This document shows positions 8,856 through 19,620 of a stretch of DNA of 64,000 bases, piece after piece; within the stretch, counting starts at the first letter, position 1; each line of letters begins with the position of its first letter. Both the position numbers and the translations under genes were made by a program. Source of the stretch: Caldimonas thermodepolymerans (GTDB lineage Bacteria > Pseudomonadota > Gammaproteobacteria > Burkholderiales > Burkholderiaceae_C); the NCBI RefSeq assembly GCF_015476235.1, contig NZ_CP064338.1, positions 992,001 to 1,056,000 on the forward strand, written 5' to 3'. The notes beneath the pieces are model-generated. The model ran no database searches, had not been told where the DNA came from, and was given only the letters and a program-made list of their open reading frames with translations.

Positions 8856-9892
8856 GCTGCTTCCAGGGTCAGGGCATCGTCGTCGGCGGGCTGCGGCTCG
8901 GGCAGCCGTTCGTGCGACGCGGCCAGTTGATCGAAGTAGTCGTGGACGGCCTGCAGCTGTCCGTCGCAGGTCTCGAGTGCGTTCATCGCGCGGCGGAACG
9001 CTTCGCCGCCGGGCAGGCCGCGCACGTACCAGCCGATGTGCTTGCGGGCCGTGCGCACCCCGGCGTACTCGCCGTACAGCGCGTAGTGGTCATGCAGGTG
9101 CTCGACCAGCCACTGGCGCACCTCCGGCACGCGCGGCGGCGGCAGGTGCTCGCCGGTGGCGAGGTAATGGGCGATCTCCCGGAAGATCCAGGGCCGTCCC
9201 TGCGCCGCACGGCCGATCATCAGCGCGTCGGCGCCGGTGCGCTGCAGCACCTCGCGGGCCTTCTGCGGCGAGTCGATGTCGCCATTGGCCACCACCGGGA
9301 TGCGCAGCGCGGCCTTGACCGCGGCGATGGTGTCGTACTCGGCCCGGCCCTTGTAGCCCTGCTCGCGCGTGCGGCCGTGGATGGTGACCATCGCCACCCC
9401 CGCGGCCTCCGCGGCGCGCGCGATCACGAGCGCGTTGCGGTGCTGCTGGCACCAGCCGGTGCGCATCTTCAGCGTCACCGGCACGCCGTGCGGCGTGCAG
9501 GCCGTGACCACCGCCTCGACGATGCGCGCGGCCAGCGCCTCGTCCTGCATCAGCGCCGAGCCCGCCCACTTGTTGCACACCTTCTTGGCCGGGCAGCCCA
9601 TGTTGATGTCGATGATCTGCGCGCCGCGCTCGATGTTGTAGACCGCGGCCTCGGCCATCATGATCGGCTCGGTGCCGGCGATCTGCACCGCGATCGGCGC
9701 CGATTCGCCGTCATGGTTGGCGCGGCGCGAGGTCTTGAGGCTGTTCCACAGGTCGCGCCGCGAGGTCACCATCTCGCTGACCGCATAGCCCGCGCCGAGC
9801 CGCTTGCACAGCTGCCGGAATGGCCGGTCCGTCACCCCGGCCATGGGCGCGACGAAAAGCGGATTCGGCAGTTCGAACGGGCCGAGGCGCAT
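8852..9892 (-). CDS. dusB: tRNA-dihydrouridine synthase B
   Basis: DusB reduces specific uridines in the tRNA D-loop using FMN and NADPH. The 346-residue protein shows the TIM-barrel FMN pattern: FVAPMAGVTDRPFRQL, the Dus signature INMGCPAKKVCNKWAGSAL, VTIHGRTREQGYKG, ANGDIDSP and GADALMIGRAAQGRPW. I chose the ATG at 9892 (RLGPFELPNPLF); an upstream in-frame ATG at 9949 would add a non-conserved leader. It is the first gene of the dusB-fis-purH operon, so its promoter probably drives fis. Confidence 0.95.
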   Translation of the reverse strand: MRLGPFELPNPLFVAPMAGVTDRPFRQLCKRLGAGYAVSEMVTSRRDLWNSLKTSRRANHDGESAPIAVQIAGTEPIMMAEAAVYNIERGAQIIDINMGCPAKKVCNKWAGSALMQDEALAARIVEAVVTACTPHGVPVTLKMRTGWCQQHRNALVIARAAEAAGVAMVTIHGRTREQGYKGRAEYDTIAAVKAALRIPVVANGDIDSPQKAREVLQRTGADALMIGRAAQGRPWIFREIAHYLATGEHLPPPRVPEVRQWLVEHLHDHYALYGEYAGVRTARKHIGWYVRGLPGGEAFRRAMNALETCDGQLQAVHDYFDQLAASHERLPEPQPADDDALTLEAA

Positions 9893-9933
9893 GGGAGGAA
9901 CGGCGTGGGAAGGGGTGCTGAAAAAGGAGGCAA

Positions 9934-9965
9934 AGTATAGCCGTCGCACCTTTCAACAGATGAAA
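9934..9965 (-). promoter_or_regulatory. Candidate promoter of the dusB-fis operon
   Basis: Read leftward, TATACT (plus 9934-9939) is a good sigma-70 -10 hexamer 42 bp before the dusB ATG. Just upstream is an inverted repeat TTTCA-N5-TGAAA (plus 9951-9965) covering the -35 area. No clear -35 hexamer is visible, as expected of an activated or growth-rate-controlled promoter. The rest of 9893-10092 shows nothing else recognisable. Confidence 0.35.
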
Positions 9966-10092
9966 TGCATCTCCCGTCGGCACCGGCATGCGCCGTGCCG
10001 CGCTGCGGTCGGGGTGTTCCAAGGATCGCGGCAACGAAGGGCGCCGGGGCCGCGCCGCATGCGGTTGCGGCCCGTCGCGATAATCGCGCCCC

Positions 10093-10563
10093 ATGGAATG
10101 GTGGCTGCAACGACTGCTCGACCTGCTGGCACTGCCCGAGTACGGGCTGACGACGCTGTTCGTCGTCGCGACCATCTCGGCCACCATCGTGCCGGTGGGC
10201 TCCGAGCCCGCGCTGTACGGCCTGGTGCGGCTCAACCCTGCCATGCTGTGGCCGGGCATCGCGGTCGCCACGCTGGGCAACACCCTGGGCGGGGCGATCT
10301 GCTGGTGGATGGGCTACGGCGCCGAGGTGGCCTACGAGCGCATGACGCACCGCACGGTGCAGCACCGCGTGCTCGGCTGGCTGGAACGCTTCGGCCCGCG
10401 CGCCTGCCTGCTGTCCTGGCTGCCGGTGCTGGGCGACCCGCTGTGCGTGGTTGCCGGCTGGCTCAAGCTGCCGTTCTGGCCCTGCGTGCTGTACATGGCG
10501 ATCGGCAAGTTCCTGCGCTACGTCGTGATGACGTTCGCGTTGATGTGGGTGTTTGCGCGTTGA
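10093..10563 (+). CDS. YqaA-family inner membrane protein (DedA/VTT-related)
   Basis: This 156-residue protein has four hydrophobic segments. It carries the VTT/SNARE-associated features seen in YqaA proteins: ATISATIVPVGSEPALYGL near residue 30, the glycine-rich ATLGNTLGGAICWWMGY and the late ERFGPRACLLSWLPVLGDP block. The related DedA family supports lipid carrier flipping and membrane homeostasis, but YqaA itself has no settled role. It is divergent from dusB and stands alone. The ATG at 10093 follows a short AT-richer stretch with no strong Shine-Dalgarno. Confidence 0.82.
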   Translation: MEWWLQRLLDLLALPEYGLTTLFVVATISATIVPVGSEPALYGLVRLNPAMLWPGIAVATLGNTLGGAICWWMGYGAEVAYERMTHRTVQHRVLGWLERFGPRACLLSWLPVLGDPLCVVAGWLKLPFWPCVLYMAIGKFLRYVVMTFALMWVFAR

Positions 10564-10599
10564 AACCGGGCCCGTGCGACGCCGTTGCCGCTGCCACGG

Positions 10600-13056
10600 T
10601 CAGGGCGGTCGCCGTTGCAGGGCCTGGACACCGGATCGACCCGGCACCGGCACGACGATCGCCTCGTGCGCATGGAAGTCCTGCAGTGCCTGGCTGCCGG
10701 CGTACCGTTCCCCGGCCGGCACGCAGGGGTGGCGATGCCCCGGGTGCGGCGGCATGTCGAACGCCGTGGAGCGCAACACGTTCGCTTCGACCGAATAGGG
10801 GCGCAAGGCAACAGCCTTTCCGAAGCTTTCGTGAGCCCGTTCCCGATGGCCCTGCCCGAGGAGCGCCAGTCCCATCAGCAGGTGGCCCTCGAAGGCGCGG
10901 GGATCCACCGGGTCAGGATGCGCAAAGGAGGCTGGCTCCTTGCGCGACGCCACCAGCAGGGACGCTGCCGCTTCGCGCGCCCCCGCGTGATCGCCGCGGG
11001 CCAGGGCGCGCCGGCCTCGCTCGGCCACGATCCAGGGCACCCGGTCAGCGAGGGGGTCGAGTTCTGCCCGGGGAACGGCTGGGCGGTCGACGAAACCGGG
11101 CGTGACGGAGGACGCGGCAGCGGCGCGGCAGGTCACGCCCATCGCCCACAGCCGGGCCGACGCGCTGCCCTCGTCGGACCCCGGGCCTGCCAGCCGGAGC
11201 AGGTCCGCGACAGTGCGCCCGTCGGCACCCAGGTGCAGCCCCGCCCACGCCGCGCCGCCGAAGAGCGTCTCGCGTGCGACCGGCGCGTCGAGGAGGCCGA
11301 ACTCGTCCTGCCGCGCTGCAGCCTGTGCCGCCATGGCCTGCTGGAACCAGCCCCAGGCGACGTCCACGCGGCCCAGCTTCCAGTGGGCTCCCGCCAGGCA
11401 CACCGGTGCCAGGTCTTGACCCGGGCGTGCGACCAGCGACACGGTGCATTTCACCAGCGCGCTTTCCGGCGCAACGAACAACGTCGTCAGGTCGTCCGGC
11501 ACCACGGGGTCCACCTGCGCGTCCGGTGCGAGCCGGCAACGCGCATCGGCAAACGACCACGGTTCGTCCGTCGCCAGTCGGCAGGTGGGGCCGAGCTGTA
11601 GTTCGGCCTGTCGCATCTGGAGGCGCTCGAAACCGGCTTGCAGGGAGGTCGTGTCTGCGGCCGAGGCCCCGGACACGCTCCCCATGGCGGTCGTCTCCAT
11701 GCCCCAGGCCTCGAGATCGGCGAGTGCGGCCCGCACCGTCTCGTCGGTGATCAGGGCCTTGGCTGCCTCGCGGAAGCGCTGCTGCGCCGGGTCCGCCTGG
11801 CCGGGCCGCACCAGCAATTGGGCCGTGACGAGGTAGGGCAGTTCATCTCGCCAGGCAGACCCATCGATGCCACGTGGCCCGCCCCGTGCGTGCAGCTGCC
11901 GCAGGGCTGCCAGGTCCTGCGCGCTCGCAATGCACTCGGCCACATGGACGAGCCCCCTGGTTCCGTACAGTGCCTGGTCCCGCCGTGTGCCGGCCAGCCG
12001 CTGCAGCTTGTCTGCCATCGCCAGGCAGTCGGTCCCTGTCGACTGGACGCTGAACCGCGCCTGCCGGGTGCTTGCGGCCTCGCGCCAGGGCGCTTCCGGC
12101 AGGCGCAGGCGTGCGCGGAGCACCAGCCGCGCCAGGTCCCCCTGCTCGCTCGGGTCGAACTGCAGTAGCGTGGCGGCATCGGGCAGCCGGAACGCCTCGA
12201 TGTACTGGACCAGCTGGAAGAGTTCGAAGTCGCCCAGCCCGTCGAAATGCTGCTGGATGCGCTCGACGGTGGCGGGCGAGACGCAGCGGCACCGGTGCCA
12301 GTCGCGCGCCATCAGCAGCTCGATGGCGCGGAAGGGATGGAAGTGCAGCAACACCTCCATGGCGAGCTGCTGCAAGGGCGCGCCGCGCTCGTCCAGCAGC
12401 CCGAAGCCTTCGCGCACCGACATCCGCCAGAACCGGTCCTCGCCCTGCGTCGGGCGGTAGTGCACGTGCAGGTCCAGCCCGTCGCGCGCTTCGGCCACCC
12501 GCAGCGTGACCATCGCCTGCAAGCGGCCGATCCCGAGAAAGCGCTGCACCTGGAACGCCGCGCGGCGGGTCGAGATGAACTGCCCGGCGATCACCACCTC
12601 CGTCCCCTGCCGGTGGAGCAGGGACACGGGGTCGCGCAGTTTCAGCACGTCAGGGGCACGGCCACTTCCTTCCGGGCTTCCGATGGCCTCCTGCTGCACG
12701 AGCCGTTCGAGCGCCGCCTGCACCGCCAGCTCGACCCGTTCGGACGACATCCCGGCCTGCACCAGGCGTTCCGGCAGGTCCACCTTGTCGATCTGCAGCT
12801 TCTCGGTCGACAGCCCGGACAGCACCCCGGCGACGATCAAGCCGAGGGCGACCAGCGGCAGCAGGAGCAGTGCGCCGGCCGTGATCCAGCGCGAGAGCGC
12901 ATCCAGGCCGACGACCACCCGAGGCCCCAAGGGCCCGGTGCGGGGCGTGTCGCAGTCCCCGCCGGACGCGTCCGCGGCAGCCACCGGGGCGGCCCGCCGG
13001 AACCGGAACGTCGGCTTTTCGATGTCGGCCTTGCGACGACGGTACCTGGACACCAC
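10600..13056 (-). CDS. Unnamed single-pass membrane protein with C-terminal TPR-like repeats
   Basis: I cannot give this 818-residue protein a name. It has a basic cytoplasmic N-terminus (about 55 residues) and one transmembrane segment near residues 58-78 (AGALLLLPLVALGLIVAGV). A large extracytoplasmic part follows with LQIDKVDLPERLVQAGM after the membrane, then a GTEVVIAGQFIS block and a helical C-terminus. A TPR-like unit (GHLLMGLALLGQGHRERAHE) lies near residue 710. The order membrane helix, 'VP-x-L-x-x-x-G' segment, beta region and TPR tail resembles, from memory, unnamed proteobacterial proteins sometimes fused to kinases or cyclases; none is fused here. AGGAGG at 13065-13070 sits 8 nt before the GTG at 13056, so I prefer that start over the GTG at 13062. 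Composition matches neighbours. Confidence 0.7.
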   Translation of the reverse strand: MVSRYRRRKADIEKPTFRFRRAAPVAAADASGGDCDTPRTGPLGPRVVVGLDALSRWITAGALLLLPLVALGLIVAGVLSGLSTEKLQIDKVDLPERLVQAGMSSERVELAVQAALERLVQQEAIGSPEGSGRAPDVLKLRDPVSLLHRQGTEVVIAGQFISTRRAAFQVQRFLGIGRLQAMVTLRVAEARDGLDLHVHYRPTQGEDRFWRMSVREGFGLLDERGAPLQQLAMEVLLHFHPFRAIELLMARDWHRCRCVSPATVERIQQHFDGLGDFELFQLVQYIEAFRLPDAATLLQFDPSEQGDLARLVLRARLRLPEAPWREAASTRQARFSVQSTGTDCLAMADKLQRLAGTRRDQALYGTRGLVHVAECIASAQDLAALRQLHARGGPRGIDGSAWRDELPYLVTAQLLVRPGQADPAQQRFREAAKALITDETVRAALADLEAWGMETTAMGSVSGASAADTTSLQAGFERLQMRQAELQLGPTCRLATDEPWSFADARCRLAPDAQVDPVVPDDLTTLFVAPESALVKCTVSLVARPGQDLAPVCLAGAHWKLGRVDVAWGWFQQAMAAQAAARQDEFGLLDAPVARETLFGGAAWAGLHLGADGRTVADLLRLAGPGSDEGSASARLWAMGVTCRAAAASSVTPGFVDRPAVPRAELDPLADRVPWIVAERGRRALARGDHAGAREAAASLLVASRKEPASFAHPDPVDPRAFEGHLLMGLALLGQGHRERAHESFGKAVALRPYSVEANVLRSTAFDMPPHPGHRHPCVPAGERYAGSQALQDFHAHEAIVVPVPGRSGVQALQRRPP

Positions 13057-13447
13057 GGCCACGCCCTCCTGTGTCGGGCAATGATGACCACCGACGGCCG
13101 GATCGGCAAGCCGGGCCGGGCGAGCACCGAAGGCCGGTCACGTGGGGGCTGGGCTTCGATCCTTAGCTGAGGGGGGCTGCGGCGTGACCGTTCGGTCTGG
13201 TCGGCACAGGGGGGCGCCTCCCGCACCCCTTCGCTGAGGCAAACGCAGCTCTTGTGCAAGACGGCCGCGACGCATTCCAGCGCGAACACCTCGCACCGCG
13301 CGGGCGCGCAGTGCAGAGCGCTTGGGCGAAAGATCAATAGCGGCAGATCTGGCGCTCTGGTGGTGCCGAGCCCGCCCTCCTGTCGGGTGCGTGACCCCAA
13401 CGGGTCCCTGCTGGGGCGGTGCAGCCCCTCCCCGGCACAAACGGCCT
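13057..13447. other. 391-bp intergenic region between the TPR protein and the SPFH gene
   Basis: This stretch lies between two leftward genes and must hold the promoter of the 818-residue protein; the only clear element is AGGAGG at 13065-13070. I found no tRNA cloverleaf, no convincing ORF and no clear promoter hexamers. Short GC inverted repeats are present near 13395-13425 and could terminate the SPFH-NfeD transcript. Confidence 0.4.
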
Positions 13448-14218
13448 TCAAGATTGTCCCCTGGGCCTGAGCGCCTCGGCCAACCCCGCCAGCAGATCCA
13501 CCGGCATCGGGAACACGATCGTGTTGGTCTTGTCGTGCGCGATCGAGCCCAGCGTCTGCATGTAGCGCAGCTGCATGGCGCCGGGCTCGCGCGCCAGCAT
13601 CTGCGCGGCCTGCATCAGTTTTTCGGAGGCCTGCAGCTCGCCTTCGGCGTGGATCACCTTGGCGCGCCGTTCGCGCTCGGCCTCGGCCTGGCGGGCGATC
13701 GCGCGCACCATCGATTCGTCCAGGTCCACGTGCTTGATCTCCACGTTCGAGACCTTGATGCCCCAGGCGTCGGTCTGCGCGTCCAGCACCTGCTGGATGT
13801 CCATGTTGAGCCGCTCGCGCTCGGCCAGCATCTCGTCCAGGTCGTGCTTGCCGAGCACCGCGCGCAGCGTGGTCTGCGCGAGCTGGCTGGTCGCGTTGGC
13901 GTAGTTCTCGACCTGGATGATGGCCTTCTGCGGGTCGACGACGCGGAAGTAGACCACCGCGTTGACCTGCACCGAGACGTTGTCGCGCGAGATCACGTCC
14001 TGCTTGGGCACGTCCAGCACCAGCGTGCGCAGGTCCACGCGCACCATCTGCTGGATGCCCGGGATCACGAACACCAGTCCCGGGCCCTTGACCTTCCAGA
14101 AGCGGCCCAGCTGGAACACGACCCCGCGCTCGTATTCCCGCAGGATGCGCAGGGCCGAGACCAGAAGCGCGAGAAGCGCCAGGATCACGATGCCGCCGAA
14201 ACCGAAGTTGAAGATCAT
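13448..14218 (-). CDS. SPFH/band-7 membrane protein (slipin/stomatin-like)
   Basis: The 256-residue protein has an N-terminal hydrophobic anchor (residues ~7-24) and then a band-7 domain: [40 protein letters not shown] and YRVVD-like [12 protein letters not shown] helical stretch rich in Glu, Arg and Ala follows ([20 protein letters not shown]). These proteins oligomerise on membranes and are thought to organise microdomains. Its ATG overlaps the stop of the NfeD gene by 4 nt. NfeD-slipin pairs are a known partnership in which the protease-type NfeD acts on the SPFH protein. It closely resembles E. coli QmcA in length class. Confidence 0.93.
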   Translation of the reverse strand: MIFNFGFGGIVILALLALLVSALRILREYERGVVFQLGRFWKVKGPGLVFVIPGIQQMVRVDLRTLVLDVPKQDVISRDNVSVQVNAVVYFRVVDPQKAIIQVENYANATSQLAQTTLRAVLGKHDLDEMLAERERLNMDIQQVLDAQTDAWGIKVSNVEIKHVDLDESMVRAIARQAEAERERRAKVIHAEGELQASEKLMQAAQMLAREPGAMQLRYMQTLGSIAHDKTNTIVFPMPVDLLAGLAEALRPRGQS

Positions 14219-15648
14219 GGTCTGCCTCCTGTCGTGCGTGTCGGGGAGTGGTCGCCGTCGAGCGGCTCGACCTCCAGCACCAGCCCGCGCCGGCCGAGCA
14301 CCCGGGCCTGCTGCCCCGGCCGCAGCGGGGCCGTGCCATGCGCGCGCCAGCGCTCTCCGGCGTGCAGCACCCAGGCGCCTTCCGCGTCGGTTTCCAGCAC
14401 CTCGGCCAGGCTGCCGGCCAGCGCCTCGTCGCCGGTGACCACCGCGCGGCGACGCGCCTTCAGCGCCATGGTCGCGATCGCGCCGATCACCAGCGCGCTG
14501 ACGGCGGCCAGCGTGACGATGAAGGCAAGCGGGATGCCGAAGCCGGGCGCGTCGGTGTCGATCAGGATCACCGCGCCGATGCCGAAGGCCAGCGCCCCGC
14601 CCAGGCCGAGCACGCCGAAGCTGGGCGCGAAGGCCTCGGCGGCCATCAGCGCGACGCCCAGCAGGACCAGCCCCAGGCCGGCGTAATCGACCGGCAGCAG
14701 CTGCAAGGCGTACAAGGCCAGCAGCAGGCAGATGCCGCCCAGCACGCCCGGGATGCCGACGCCGGGGTTGGAGAACTCGAAGAACAGGCCGTAGATGCCG
14801 ATCATCATCAGCATCAGCGCCACGCTGGGGTGGGTGAGGGCCGCCAGCAGGCGCACCCGCCAGTCGGCCTCGTGCGGCACGACCGTGGCGCCGGCGGTCT
14901 CCAGCTTCACCTCGCGGCCCTGCACCTGCACCGTGCGCCCGTCGACCTGCCGCAGCAGGCTGTCGACGTCGGGGGCGACGAGGTCGATGACCCGCTGTGC
15001 CAGGGCGTCTGCCGCCGGCAGGCTGACCGCCTCGCGCACCGCGCGCTCGGCCCAGTCGGCGTTGCGGCCGCGCAGTTGCGCCAGCCCGCGGATGTAGGCC
15101 ACCGCGTCGTTGACCTGCTTGCGCTCCAGCGCCGAGCCGGGGGCCGAAGCGGGCGCCTGTGCCGAGGCAGGCGGCGCGGACGGGCGCGGTGCTTCGCCGC
15201 CCGGCGGTCCGCCGATCGCCACCGGGGTCGCCGCGCCCAGGTTGGTTCCCGGGGCCATCGCGGCGACGTGGCTGGCGTAGAGGATGTAGGTGCCTGCGCT
15301 GGCCGCCCGGGCGCCGCCGGGGGCGACGTAGCTCGCCACCGGCACCGGCGAGGCGAGGACGGTCTTGATGATCTCGCGCATCGAGGTGTCCAGGCCGCCC
15401 GGCGTGTCCATTTGCAGGATCACCAGGCGGTGGCCGTCGCGCGCGGCGTGCTCCAGGCCGCGGCGCACGTGCTCGGCGGTGGCCGGGCCGATCGGGCCGT
15501 CGATGGTGACCTGGGTGACGGTGCCGGGGGCGCCCCAGCCCGGTGCCGGCAGGGCGGCGATGCAGGCCGGCGCGCAGCACAGCAGCCACGCCAGTGCGCG
15601 GCGCAGGGCCGGCCGGGGCAGCAGCGCGGACAGGACTGCCAAGCGCAT
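14215..15648 (-). CDS. NfeD-family membrane-bound ClpP-class serine protease (long form)
   Basis: The 477-residue protein begins with a signal peptide ending near PAPGWGAP. A ClpP-class protease domain follows with the nucleophile Ser in [11 protein letters not shown] and a probable general base Lys in [12 protein letters not shown]. Several transmembrane segments come next ([20 protein letters not shown] is family-typical), and a C-terminal NfeD OB-fold ends the protein. An Ala/Pro-rich insert (about residues 148-172) separates the protease halves. Long NfeD proteases cleave the C-terminus of their SPFH partner, and that partner is the overlapping downstream gene here. Confidence 0.93.
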   Translation of the reverse strand: MRLAVLSALLPRPALRRALAWLLCCAPACIAALPAPGWGAPGTVTQVTIDGPIGPATAEHVRRGLEHAARDGHRLVILQMDTPGGLDTSMREIIKTVLASPVPVASYVAPGGARAASAGTYILYASHVAAMAPGTNLGAATPVAIGGPPGGEAPRPSAPPASAQAPASAPGSALERKQVNDAVAYIRGLAQLRGRNADWAERAVREAVSLPAADALAQRVIDLVAPDVDSLLRQVDGRTVQVQGREVKLETAGATVVPHEADWRVRLLAALTHPSVALMLMMIGIYGLFFEFSNPGVGIPGVLGGICLLLALYALQLLPVDYAGLGLVLLGVALMAAEAFAPSFGVLGLGGALAFGIGAVILIDTDAPGFGIPLAFIVTLAAVSALVIGAIATMALKARRRAVVTGDEALAGSLAEVLETDAEGAWVLHAGERWRAHGTAPLRPGQQARVLGRRGLVLEVEPLDGDHSPTRTTGGRP

Positions 15649-15816
15649 CTCGATCGCCTTTCACGGCGCACCGCCGCCGGTGCGGCAGGTCGGGGCGCCG
15701 CCAGTCCCTCACCGCTGACGATTAGGACATGCATGGCCGCGCGCGTCCAGCGCGCCCCGGCATAGGGCGGCGTCGCGCGCGGGTACTTGCGGGTGCCTGT
15801 CGGGGGAGGGGACGGC

Positions 15817-16586
15817 TCAGTCGAGCACGGTGGTGCCGGGCGAGAAGCGGTCCACCGCGTCGGTGATCAGCCCGGTGATGCCGGCAGCCAGCAACCGCTG
15901 CGCCTCGCAGGGATCGTTGACCGTGTAGGCCAGCGCGCGGCAGCCCAGTGCGTGGACCTCGGCGATCGTGGCCGCGTCCAGCATGCTCCAGTGTGCGACG
16001 ACGGCCACGCACTCGAGCGCGCGCACCTCGTCGCGCCAGCCGTCGCGCCAGTGGTCGAGCAGCAGGCCGCGCGGCAGCTGCGGCTGTGCGGCGCGGGCCG
16101 CCTGCAGCGCGGCGGGCTTGAAGGAGGTCAGCAGCGGCAGCGCGGCGGGCGGGTGGCGGCTGTCGCGCCACCAGCGCGCGCAGGCCTCGGCGACGGCGCG
16201 GCCGGTGGCCTCCTCGTGGCCGGGCGTGGGCTTGATCTCGATGTTGAGGAAAAAGCCGTTGCGCAGCACGTAGCGCGCCAGCGCCTCCAGCGTCGGCACC
16301 GGCTCGCCGGCATAGCGGCGGCCGTGCCAGCCGCCGGCGTCCAGCCGGCTCAGCTCGGCCCAGGGCCGGTCGCCGGCCACGCCTTGGCCGTCGGTGGTGC
16401 GCTCCAGCGTCGCGTCGTGCAGCAGGAACAGGGTGCCGTCGGCGCTCAGCTTGGCGTCGCACTCGAACATGCGGTAGCCGTGCGCCGCGCCTTCGCGGAA
16501 GGCAGCCAGCGTGTTCTCGGGCGCCAGCTTGCCGGCGCCGCGGTGGGCGATCCACAGCGGGTAGGGCCAGGGCTCCAGCTTCGTCG

Positions 16587-16590
<4 letters not shown>
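15817..16590 (-). CDS. ugpQ: Glycerophosphodiester phosphodiesterase
   Basis: UgpQ hydrolyses glycerophosphodiesters to glycerol-3-phosphate and an alcohol in the cytoplasm. The 257-residue TIM-barrel protein shows the GDPD signature [18 protein letters not shown] with catalytic His and the first metal-binding Glu, then [20 protein letters not shown] with the second His, and [11 protein letters not shown]. No signal peptide is present, as for UgpQ and unlike periplasmic GlpQ. Its ATG overlaps the ugpC stop by 4 nt, so it is the last, coupled gene of the ugp operon. Confidence 0.95.
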
Positions 16591-17666
<1,076 letters not shown>

Positions 17667-17684
17667 GAGTGAAGCAACGATGGG

Positions 17685-18539
17685 TTATTTCTCGGAATCG
17701 ACCAGGCCCTTGACGAACCACTTCTGCATCAGCAGCACCACCAGCGCGGGCGGCACCATCGCGAGCATCGCGGTGGCCATCACGACGTTCCACTCGGTGT
17801 AGGCCTCGCCGGCCACCAGGCGCTTGATGCCCATGACGATGGGCGTCATGTCCTCGCTGGTGGTGACCAGCAGCGGCCACAGGTACTGGTTCCAGCCGTA
17901 GATGAACTGGATGACGAACAGTGCCGCGATCGAGGTGGCCGACAGCGGCACCAGCACGTCCTTGAAGAAGCGCATCGGCCCGGCGCCGTCCATGCGCGCG
18001 GCCTCGACGAGCTCGTCGGGCACGGTGAGGAAGAACTGCCGGAACAGGAAGGTCGCGGTGGCCGAGGCGATCAGCGGCACCGTCAGGCCCGCGTAGGTGT
18101 TGAGCATGCCCAGGTTGCTGACCACCTCGTAGGTCGGGCCGATGCGCACTTCCACCGGCAGCATCAGGGTGACGAAGATCATCCAGAAGCACAGGCTCCG
18201 CAGCGGAAAGCGGAAGTACACCACCGCGAAGGCCGACAGCAGCGAGATCGCGATCTTGCCGATGGCGATCACCATCGCCATCACGAAGCTGACCCACAGC
18301 ATCTGGCCGACCGGCGCCTTGGTGCTGCCGTAGTCGCCCTTGCCGCCGAAGAAGGCGCGGCTGTAGGTCTCGATCATGTGGTCGCCCGGCAGCAGCGACA
18401 GCGGGCGCGACTGGGCGATCTGCTCGGCGGTCTGGGTCGACGCGACGAAGGTCACGTAGACCGGGAAGGCCACGATCAGCACCCCGAGGATGAGGATCAG
18501 GTGCGACAGCACCGTCAATGCCGGACGCCGCTCAACCAT
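17685..18539 (-). CDS. ugpE: sn-Glycerol-3-phosphate ABC transporter permease UgpE
   Basis: This 284-residue inner-membrane permease has six hydrophobic segments. It carries the EAA loop that contacts the ATPase, seen as [20 protein letters not shown]. The C-terminal [14 protein letters not shown] is close to the usual UgpE/MalG ending. AGGAG precedes the ATG at a good distance. It lies about 104 bp after ugpA; that gap holds a GC-rich imperfect hairpin on the transcribed strand. It works with UgpA to form the channel. Confidence 0.95.
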   Translation of the reverse strand: MVERRPALTVLSHLILILGVLIVAFPVYVTFVASTQTAEQIAQSRPLSLLPGDHMIETYSRAFFGGKGDYGSTKAPVGQMLWVSFVMAMVIAIGKIAISLLSAFAVVYFRFPLRSLCFWMIFVTLMLPVEVRIGPTYEVVSNLGMLNTYAGLTVPLIASATATFLFRQFFLTVPDELVEAARMDGAGPMRFFKDVLVPLSATSIAALFVIQFIYGWNQYLWPLLVTTSEDMTPIVMGIKRLVAGEAYTEWNVVMATAMLAMVPPALVVLLMQKWFVKGLVDSEK

Positions 18540-18643
18540 GCCGGTCTCCTGCAGCGATCGTCAACGTGTTCATCGGATGGAAGCTCCATGCGTGGGGCAG
18601 GCCGGGGGCCGTCGTGCGGCCCGGCCGGCCGCCGGGTTCTTGC

Positions 18644-19525
18644 TCAGTAGGTCACCTTGCGTTCGATGTAGCGGAACTGGATGACGGTCAGCACGATCAC
18701 GATGACCATCAGCACCACCGACTGCGCGGCCGAGCCGCCCATGTCCAGCGCCTTGAAGCCGTCGTAGTACAGCTTGTAGACCAGGATCGCGGTCTCCTTG
18801 CCCGGCCCGCCCTGGGTGGCGGCATCGACGATCGCGAAGGTGTCGAAGAAGGCGTAGACGACGTTGATCACCAGCAGGAAGAAGGTGGTCGGCGACAGCA
18901 GCGGGAACACGATGGTCCAGAAGCGCCGCCAGGGCCGTGCGCCGTCGATGGCCGCGGCCTCGACCAGCGAGCGCGGGATGGACTGCAGCCCGGCCAGGAA
19001 GAACAGGAAGTTGTAGGAGATCTGCTTCCAGACCGCGGCAATGACGATCAGCGTCATCGCATCGCCTGCGTCGAGCAGGTGGTTCCAGTCGTAGCCGAGC
19101 GACTGCAGCGCGTAGCTGATCACGCCGATCGAGGGGGCGAACAGGAACAGCCACAGCACCCCGGCCACCGCCGGGGCGACGGCGTAGGGCCAGATCAGCA
19201 GCGTCTTGTAGACGGCGGCGCCGCGCACCACGCGGTCGGCCATCACGGCCAGCAGCAGCGCGACCGACAGGCCGCACACGGCCACCAGCACCGAGAACAG
19301 CGCGGTGGTCTTGAACGAATCGATGTAGGTCGGGTCGTCCAGCAGGCGCTGGAAGTTCTCCAGGCCGACGAACTCGACCGACATCCCGAAGGCGTCCTGC
19401 TGCAGCACGCTCTGGTAGAGCGCCTGCGCCGCAGGCCAGAAAAAGAACACCAGCACGATGGCCATCTGGGGCGCGATCAGCAGCCAGGGCAGCCACCGGG
19501 AGCGGAAACGGACGCGTTTTTCCAT
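18644..19525 (-). CDS. ugpA: sn-Glycerol-3-phosphate ABC transporter permease UgpA
   Basis: The 293-residue permease has about six membrane spans, starting with [20 protein letters not shown]. Its EAA loop reads [20 protein letters not shown]. The late stretch [20 protein letters not shown] is highly characteristic of UgpA. It is separated from ugpB by 95 bp containing a terminator-like hairpin, so it is probably expressed at a lower level than ugpB. Confidence 0.95.
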   Translation of the reverse strand: MEKRVRFRSRWLPWLLIAPQMAIVLVFFFWPAAQALYQSVLQQDAFGMSVEFVGLENFQRLLDDPTYIDSFKTTALFSVLVAVCGLSVALLLAVMADRVVRGAAVYKTLLIWPYAVAPAVAGVLWLFLFAPSIGVISYALQSLGYDWNHLLDAGDAMTLIVIAAVWKQISYNFLFFLAGLQSIPRSLVEAAAIDGARPWRRFWTIVFPLLSPTTFFLLVINVVYAFFDTFAIVDAATQGGPGKETAILVYKLYYDGFKALDMGGSAAQSVVLMVIVIVLTVIQFRYIERKVTY

Positions 19526-19569
19526 GAGGCGGGCGACGGGCCGGGTGACGGCCCGTCAGCAATCGAAAA

Positions 19570-19594
19570 GCCCTCCCGGGGGTACCGGGAGGGC
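19570..19594 (-). terminator. Intra-operon terminator/attenuator between ugpB and ugpA
   Basis: Read leftward, GCCCTCCCGG and CCGGGAGGGC form a perfect 10-bp stem with a 5-nt loop, followed by TTTT (plus 19566-19569). It sits in the gap after the binding-protein gene. Partial terminators or RNA-protecting hairpins at this point are common in ABC operons and raise the binding-protein to permease ratio. Confidence 0.75.
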
Positions 19595-19620
19595 ACACAG
19601 GATACTCGGGTGAGCGCAGG

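Noticed and set aside
13057-13447. tRNA or small RNA gene in the gap before the SPFH gene
   Set aside because: No T-loop GTTCGA-type motif with matching arms, and no cloverleaf could be drawn.
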